A stretch of DNA of 64,000 nucleotides from the NCBI GenBank assembly GCA_040901765.1, contig JBBDYG010000013.1, forward strand, positions 141,002 to 205,001, in the 5' to 3' direction. Of this stretch, positions 59,890 through 64,000 are shown piece by piece (positions within the stretch are counted from its first letter, which is position 1; each line of letters starts with the position of its first letter). Under the pieces are notes generated by a model. It made no database searches. It worked only from the letters and a program-made list of their open reading frames with translations, and had not been told where the DNA came from. Both the position numbers and the translations under genes were made by a program. The stretch is from JBBDYG01 sp040901765. GTDB taxonomy: Bacteria; Planctomycetota; Planctomycetia; Pirellulales; Lacipirellulaceae.

Positions 59890-61122
59890 TTAAGCTTCCA
59901 ATGCCTGCGCCAAGTCGGCGATCAGATCTTCCGAATTCTCAATGCCGCAGGCGAGGCGAATCATGTTGTCGGGAATTCCATACCTGCGGCGTTCCTCCGC
60001 GGTAAGCTTGTAGTAGCTCATAATCAGCGGCTGCTCGATAAGCGATTCGACGCCGCCTAAGCTCGGCGCAATTCGCGGAATCTTCACGGCGTCAACCACG
60101 TCGGCCGTCTGCCGCCAGTCGGCGTCTTTCACTAGGAACGTCACCAAACCGCCGAAGCCGCGCATAGTCTTCTTGGCGATGAGGTGGTCTCGGTGCGACT
60201 TGAGGCCAGGATAGTAAACCTTCTCCACACGCGGATGATTCTCGAGAAACTCCGCCACCCGCTGGCCATTTTCGTTGTGCCGCTGCATCCGCAGTTCAAA
60301 TGTCTTAAGGCCCCGCAGCAGCAAATAGATGTTCTGCGGTCCGTTAATGGCGCCCATGATGCCGCGCAAGTTTCGGACCGGTTCGAGCTTTTCATTCGAT
60401 CCGGCCACGACGCCGGCGAGCAAATCGTTGTGCCCGCCCAGATACTTGGTAGCGGAATGCAGCACGTAGTCGATGCCCGCCTCGATCGGCCGCAGGTTGT
60501 ACGGCGTGGCAAGCGTCGCGTCGATCAGCGTATCGACCTCGTATTTATGACCGATCTCCGCGAAGCGTTCTAAATCGACGCAGCTTAAATGAGGATTGGT
60601 CGGCGACTCGCTCACGAGCAACTTCGTGTGCTCGTTGACGGCCGCTTCCATCGCGTCGTAGTCGCACGCCCGGACCTGGACCGTCTTCACGCCGAAGCGC
60701 GAGAGGTGCTTACTGCAGAATTCGCGGCTGCGGTGGTAACACTCGTCGAAGAAGATGACTTCGTCGCTGGCGTTGAGCTTGGCCATCAGCAGCCCGACAA
60801 TGGCCGCCATGCCGCTGGAATAGACGATTGCCGTTTCCGCCCCCTCGAGTGCTGCGAGCTTTCGCTCGGCGATGCGCTCGCCCGGGTTGCCGTACCGGCC
60901 ATACTCTTCGCGAGGTTGTTCTTCTTCGATGAAGTCGATTACCGCTTGGGTATCGGTAAAGGTGTAAGTCGAGGCACAAAAGATGGGGTCGGTGATCGAG
61001 TCCCCAGGCTTCTGCCGCGCCTCGCCGGCATGAACGGCCAACGTCGATATCCGCGCCTCGTTTGGAACGCCGGGGTGTTCGATCACGGGAATGTCCAGTT
61101 CGCTAAGGTCTGCAATGCTCAT
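59890..61122 (-). CDS. PLP-dependent trans-sulfuration enzyme (cystathionine gamma-synthase type)
   Basis: This 410-residue enzyme of the Cys/Met metabolism family carries 'YGRYGNP' (cofactor phosphate loop), 'YSSGMAAIVGLL', 'ESPTNPHLSCVDL' and the PLP-binding Lys226 in 'LHSATKYLGGHND'. Members make cystathionine, homocysteine or methionine precursors, or degrade them; the exact reaction cannot be told from sequence. The 288-base leader contains a terminator 30 bases before the start and a possible SAM-type pseudoknot, which favours a biosynthetic role regulated by S-adenosylmethionine. Confidence 0.85.
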   Translation of the reverse strand: MSIADLSELDIPVIEHPGVPNEARISTLAVHAGEARQKPGDSITDPIFCASTYTFTDTQAVIDFIEEEQPREEYGRYGNPGERIAERKLAALEGAETAIVYSSGMAAIVGLLMAKLNASDEVIFFDECYHRSREFCSKHLSRFGVKTVQVRACDYDAMEAAVNEHTKLLVSESPTNPHLSCVDLERFAEIGHKYEVDTLIDATLATPYNLRPIEAGIDYVLHSATKYLGGHNDLLAGVVAGSNEKLEPVRNLRGIMGAINGPQNIYLLLRGLKTFELRMQRHNENGQRVAEFLENHPRVEKVYYPGLKSHRDHLIAKKTMRGFGGLVTFLVKDADWRQTADVVDAVKIPRIAPSLGGVESLIEQPLIMSYYKLTAEERRRYGIPDNMIRLACGIENSEDLIADLAQALEA

Positions 61123-61152
61123 GGCAAGCGCCGCGCAATTCGAGATGGCAAT

Positions 61153-61190
61153 AAAAAAACCGCACGCTCCGAAATGGCTCGGAACTGCGG
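61153..61190 (-). terminator. Rho-independent terminator inside the leader of the trans-sulfuration gene
   Basis: On the minus strand a hairpin of two stacked five-base-pair stems (CCGCA/TGCGG and TCCGA/TCGGA, coordinates 61160-61190) is followed by seven U at 61159-61153. It lies between the likely promoter region and the ATG at 61122, so it would stop transcripts before the gene unless read-through is allowed. The opposite strand has no T tract, so the orientation is certain. Confidence 0.8.
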
Positions 61191-61247
61191 CTCGCTTGTG
61201 GTGTGCTGTTGGTCACGCTCACTCCACCCATCGGGCGGACTCGCGCG

Positions 61248-61292
61248 GGCACTTTAGCAGTCACGGCTGCAAGCGGCCACAAATCCCAAGAC
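61248..61292 (-). promoter_or_regulatory. Candidate SAM-II/SAM-V-like riboswitch pseudoknot
   Basis: Read on the minus strand, GUCUUGG (61292-61286) pairs with CCGUGAC (61266-61260) in six of seven positions. The loop contains GAUUUG, GGC and GCUUGCAG. The bases after the stem (UGC, UAAAGU, GCC) can pair as UGC with GCA and GCC with GGC, with GCUAAAG between, giving the H-type pseudoknot order of SAM-II. The short linker usually present before the second stem (like UUAAAC) is missing, so the identification is tentative. Its place upstream of a terminator and a trans-sulfuration gene fits. Confidence 0.4.
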
Positions 61293-61410
61293 GCTTTAAG
61301 TCTACTCTACGCCCATGCAGCCCGCAAGCATGCCTCGACACCGTCGAGTAGCTGTCGGGCACCCTGCGGGGTACACTTTCGGAAACATTTCACCTTTTAG
61401 GGAGATACCT

Positions 61411-62688
61411 ATGAAAAAGTTTTGGCTGCTGATCGCGGTCGCCGTTCTTTCGACGCCAGCTCGGGCGCAGGACTTCGAGACCGAGCGTTTGAAGAACTGG
61501 CACCATTGGCGGGGGCCTGACGCGAACGGCATCGCCATCGACGCGAATCCGCCGGTGAAGTGGAGCGAACAAGAAAACGTCCGGTGGAAGGTGCCAATTC
61601 CCGGCCGGGGTAGCGCGACGCCGATCGTGTGGAATGACCGAATCTTCCTGCTGACGGCGGTGCCCGCGGACGAATCTGACGACGAAACCGCGTACCAGTT
61701 CACGGTCATTTGCCTCGACCGGGCGACCGGCGAGACGATTTGGAGCAAAATCGCCACGGAACAAGTACCCCACGAGCCGGGACACGATACCAATTCACTC
61801 GCCTCTGCCTCGGCAACTACGGACGGCCGATTCTTGTATGCCTCTTTCGGTTCCCGCGGCATTTTTTGCTACGACCTGGATGGCAATCTGAAATGGGAAC
61901 GCGATCTAGGTGACATGCAGACCCGCAACGAATTCGGCGAGGGGGCTTCGCCCACGCTCCACGGCGACACGCTTGTCGTGCCATGGGACCATGAAGAGGG
62001 GTCGTTTGTCGTGGCGCTCGACGCCAACACCGGCGAGACGCGGTGGAAGCAAGACCGCGACGAGCCGACCACTTGGGCCACGCCGCTGATTACCAAGTTC
62101 GAAGGCCGCACGCAAGTAATTTTGCACGGCACGAACCGAGTGCGCAGCTACGACCTTAAGTCAGGCGATCTAATCTGGGAGTGCGGTGGCCAATCGACCA
62201 ACCCAATTGCCGCGCCCATTCGCGACGGCGACCTCGTTTACGCCACCACGGGCCATCGTGGGTACGGGCTGTTCTGCATTCCGCTCAGTGCGACGGGCGA
62301 CATCACGGACTCCGATCAAATCACTTGGAGCCGCACCGACGTAGGTTCCTACATTGCGACGCCGGTGCTGTATGACGGGCTGCTATACGTCACAAAGGGC
62401 CGCGAAGCAATTCTCGAATGTCTCGATTCAGCGACCGGGCAGACGGTGTACGGGCCCGAGCGGTTGCCGCAAATGCAGACGCTTTATGCTTCGCCGGTGA
62501 TTGCCGGCGGACGAATCTATTATGTAGACCGCGACGGGACGGCCACGATTATCAAGCCCGGGCGGGAGCTTGAGATTTTGGCCACGAATCAGCTTGATGA
62601 AGGGTTTGATGCTTCGCCCGTCGCGCTGGGAGATCAATTACTGCTGCGTGGGGACCGGCATTTGTATTGCATCGGTGCGTCAAATTAG
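61411..62688 (+). CDS. Secreted PQQ-binding-like beta-propeller protein
   Basis: From ATG 61411 (GGGAG upstream) the protein has 425 residues, a signal peptide (about 1-20) and a beta-propeller built of BamB/PQQ-type blades ('WRGPDANGIAIDANPPVKWSE', 'VICLDRATGETIWSK', 'VVALDANTGETRW', 'SYDLKSGDLIWECG'). This family is very abundant in planctomycetes, with unknown roles. It lacks residues I could call catalytic. It is divergent from the trans-sulfuration gene. Confidence 0.82.
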   Translation: MKKFWLLIAVAVLSTPARAQDFETERLKNWHHWRGPDANGIAIDANPPVKWSEQENVRWKVPIPGRGSATPIVWNDRIFLLTAVPADESDDETAYQFTVICLDRATGETIWSKIATEQVPHEPGHDTNSLASASATTDGRFLYASFGSRGIFCYDLDGNLKWERDLGDMQTRNEFGEGASPTLHGDTLVVPWDHEEGSFVVALDANTGETRWKQDRDEPTTWATPLITKFEGRTQVILHGTNRVRSYDLKSGDLIWECGGQSTNPIAAPIRDGDLVYATTGHRGYGLFCIPLSATGDITDSDQITWSRTDVGSYIATPVLYDGLLYVTKGREAILECLDSATGQTVYGPERLPQMQTLYASPVIAGGRIYYVDRDGTATIIKPGRELEILATNQLDEGFDASPVALGDQLLLRGDRHLYCIGASN

Positions 62689-62734
62689 TCGGTGTCGACG
62701 CCGACACCTAGGGCGCGGCGCTCTCAGCAGCAAG

Positions 62735-62764
62735 AAAAAAGCCGCGCCGAACCGCGGCGCGGCT
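62735..62764 (-). terminator. Terminator of the CHRD protein gene
   Basis: A perfect GC-rich hairpin (AGCCGCGCCG with its complement, four-base loop, 62740-62764) is followed on the minus strand by six T (62740-62735 region). It lies about 35 bases beyond the stop of the gene at 62797, in the right orientation. Confidence 0.9.
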
Positions 62765-62796
62765 CACGTCATTGGCAAGTTGACTATCGGCGGGCA

Positions 62797-63390
62797 CTAT
62801 ATCGTGCGTCGTCGGCACATCAAAGCAACTGCTCCAATTCCGACGAGTGCTAACAGGGCGCTGGTTGGCTCGGGGATTAGATCTGCAAAGCCACGGATCT
62901 CCCCGCCGGGATATAGGTTGGAATGTATGTTGAAATAGGCTTGACCACTATCAAGCCCACCCAGCAGGGCATTGAAGGCCTGGGGTATCATGCCGCCGCT
63001 GGCAGTGATGAAACCGGCTCGGTAGCTGCTCGCCAGATTCATGTCAAAGGTGTTGTCGTAAGTCCCCGACGTAACCCCTGCCGGAAAACCGGTAAAGGTT
63101 GGGGTCGTGGTCGCAACACCTGCGTTCATGGTAGTGGGGTTGAAGTCGCAACAGTGGATATGCGCTGCCGTGACATTTCCCAATAAATCTGAGAACGCGG
63201 CCTCCACCCTCATGGTCACTAACGTCGTGTCGATGGTTACCAATGCCGAGCCGGTGCCAGTAGTAACAACAGGAGGCGACTCGGAGAGTCCATCGAGAGC
63301 AAAGGAATACTTTAGCACCTCGGCGAAAGCAGGTTGGAGGGTAAGACAAAGGATGACTGCAACAGCCGATAAGTAAGTTCGAATCTTCAT
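62797..63390 (-). CDS. Secreted CHRD-domain protein with PEP-CTERM tail
   Basis: This 197-residue protein has a signal peptide (about 1-23), a CHRD-type domain ('DGLSESPPVVTTGTGSALVT', 'VTAAHIHCCDF', 'AYFNIHSNLYPGGEIRGF') and a PEP-CTERM tail ('IPEPTSALLALVGIGAVALM' then 'CRRRTI'). CHRD domains are found in chordin and many bacterial surface proteins, with unclear function. The tail predicts exosortase processing. Confidence 0.85.
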   Translation of the reverse strand: MKIRTYLSAVAVILCLTLQPAFAEVLKYSFALDGLSESPPVVTTGTGSALVTIDTTLVTMRVEAAFSDLLGNVTAAHIHCCDFNPTTMNAGVATTTPTFTGFPAGVTSGTYDNTFDMNLASSYRAGFITASGGMIPQAFNALLGGLDSGQAYFNIHSNLYPGGEIRGFADLIPEPTSALLALVGIGAVALMCRRRTI

Positions 63391-64000
63391 GAGCTAACTC
63401 CTCGTGGGTTCAGAGTGTCAGATTCGGGCAATTAGAACGCGATCCTCGACAAGAGAGAATCCTTTACTAACATGTCCTGACAAAGGTCGATCCTTGCAAA
63501 TTTATTTGAAATCCACGTGCAATCATGAGCGCAACCCTCCCCAAAGAAAAACCCAGCTACAGCCACCGCCGCGTATTCTACCGCTGGAAGGAATCCATTC
63601 AAGGTTTTTTGTTGTCTTTTTCCGGATTAAAGGGGAAAAAAAGACCGTCGCCGCTGCCGCCCCGCGGTCTCCGCCGCTCGGAAATCCGCGGCAACCGCCC
63701 CGGGGAAGCCGCCGTCCCGGAGTGAATTAGTGGCTGTCCGGAAAGTGTCCGTTCGTAGCGACAGGCGGCTCGCCTGTCGTCAGTTTTCCTGAGAAAACGA
63801 CAGGCGGGCCGCCTGTCGCTACGGCTAATCGGACTTTTCGGATGGCTTTTTAGTGGAGCCAGTCTTCGACCCGCAGTCAGCTATTGAGGCGACGAGACGC
63901 TGGTACTGGGGACTCTCTGGATGCTCGAGAATCGACAGATGATCGCGGCCTTGTTGACTAACTCCACTCGAACTTTGGCAGGCCAAGATGGGTAAAACGG
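63391..64000. other. Terminal intergenic region
   Basis: Apart from the palindromic element at 63737-63842 nothing is supported. A short plus-strand frame at 63525-63725 (66 codons, strongly basic) lacks a clear ribosome-binding site and any family motif, so it is not called. The window ends in sequence with no recognisable gene. Confidence 0.5.
63737..63842. repeat. Nested palindromic repeat element (GCGACAGGCGG family)
   Basis: Outer arms 63737-63751 and 63830-63842 (TCCGGAAAGTGTCCG-like) enclose inner arms 63754-63779 and 63798-63823, which are almost perfect reverse complements over 26 bases. Each inner arm itself contains GACAGGCGG and CCGCCTGTC-type halves. The result is a stem-loop of over 40 base pairs. 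Confidence 0.85.

Noticed and set aside
63525..63725. A 66-codon basic open frame near the window end
   Set aside because: No ribosome-binding site or motif; Arg/Pro/Gly content is what GC-rich non-coding DNA gives.

Overview
The window reads as a chromosomal segment of a Planctomycete, most likely of the Pirellulales type. The evidence is the gene content: secreted proteins with one dockerin-like calcium motif followed by a PEP-CTERM tail, a pseudopilin-like protein of the DUF1559 kind, an ECF sigma factor paired with a Ser/Thr kinase carrying WD40 repeats, an OmpH-LpxC-LpxA-oxidoreductase lipid A cluster, and many short palindromic repeats between genes. The DNA is GC-rich. I found no rRNA, tRNA, CRISPR array, transposase or prophage.

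Layout. 0.3-4.0 kb: outer-membrane and lipid A genes (OmpH/Skp-like, lpxC, lpxA, and a Gfo/Idh/MocA oxidoreductase that may modify the UDP-sugar). 4.0-4.6 kb: a MntA/HepT toxin-antitoxin pair. 4.7-11.1 kb: housekeeping genes (ABC-2 permease, acylphosphatase, HAD and Nudix hydrolases) and membrane or secreted proteins of unknown role. 11.6-14.9 kb: a small FecR-N-like protein, xylulokinase and a divergent solute-binding-like lipoprotein whose start codon overlaps that of xylB. 15.0-21.1 kb: a compact fatty-acid-synthase-like operon (ketosynthase, ACP, two CrtI/phytoene-desaturase-type flavoproteins, FabZ-type dehydratase, FabI-type enoyl reductase). A Ser/Thr kinase, an orphan OleA-like ketosynthase and a CPBP protease follow. 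This is the best candidate here for an undescribed lipid pathway.

25.4-36.2 kb: a C26-family hydrolase lacking its cysteine, a repeat-rich intergenic block, a HEAT/TPR secreted protein, PEP-CTERM proteins, polyphosphate glucokinase, a PQQ-type sugar dehydrogenase wedged between glgB and a decayed second glgB tail, glgB, and a degenerate RNase H. 36.6-41.2 kb: a small surface-protein cluster (FecR-N-like, MshEN-like, Cys/His-rich, pseudopilin, two paralogous PEP-CTERM proteins). 41.3-49.6 kb: HD phosphohydrolase, ECF sigma factor plus WD40 kinase, a large PEP-CTERM protein and a zinc-ribbon membrane protein. 49.7-59.0 kb: ACT protein, thioesterase, AGCS symporter, HicBA, topA, a SurA/PpiD-like protein and acpS. 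59-64 kb: composite repeats, a cystathionine gamma-synthase-type gene behind a leader with a terminator and a SAM-II-like pseudoknot candidate, a PQQ-propeller protein and a CHRD/PEP-CTERM protein.

At least eight palindromic repeat families lie between genes, and two repeat-like stretches are read through in-frame inside coding genes. All family assignments come from reading motifs and translations by eye. No database search was run.
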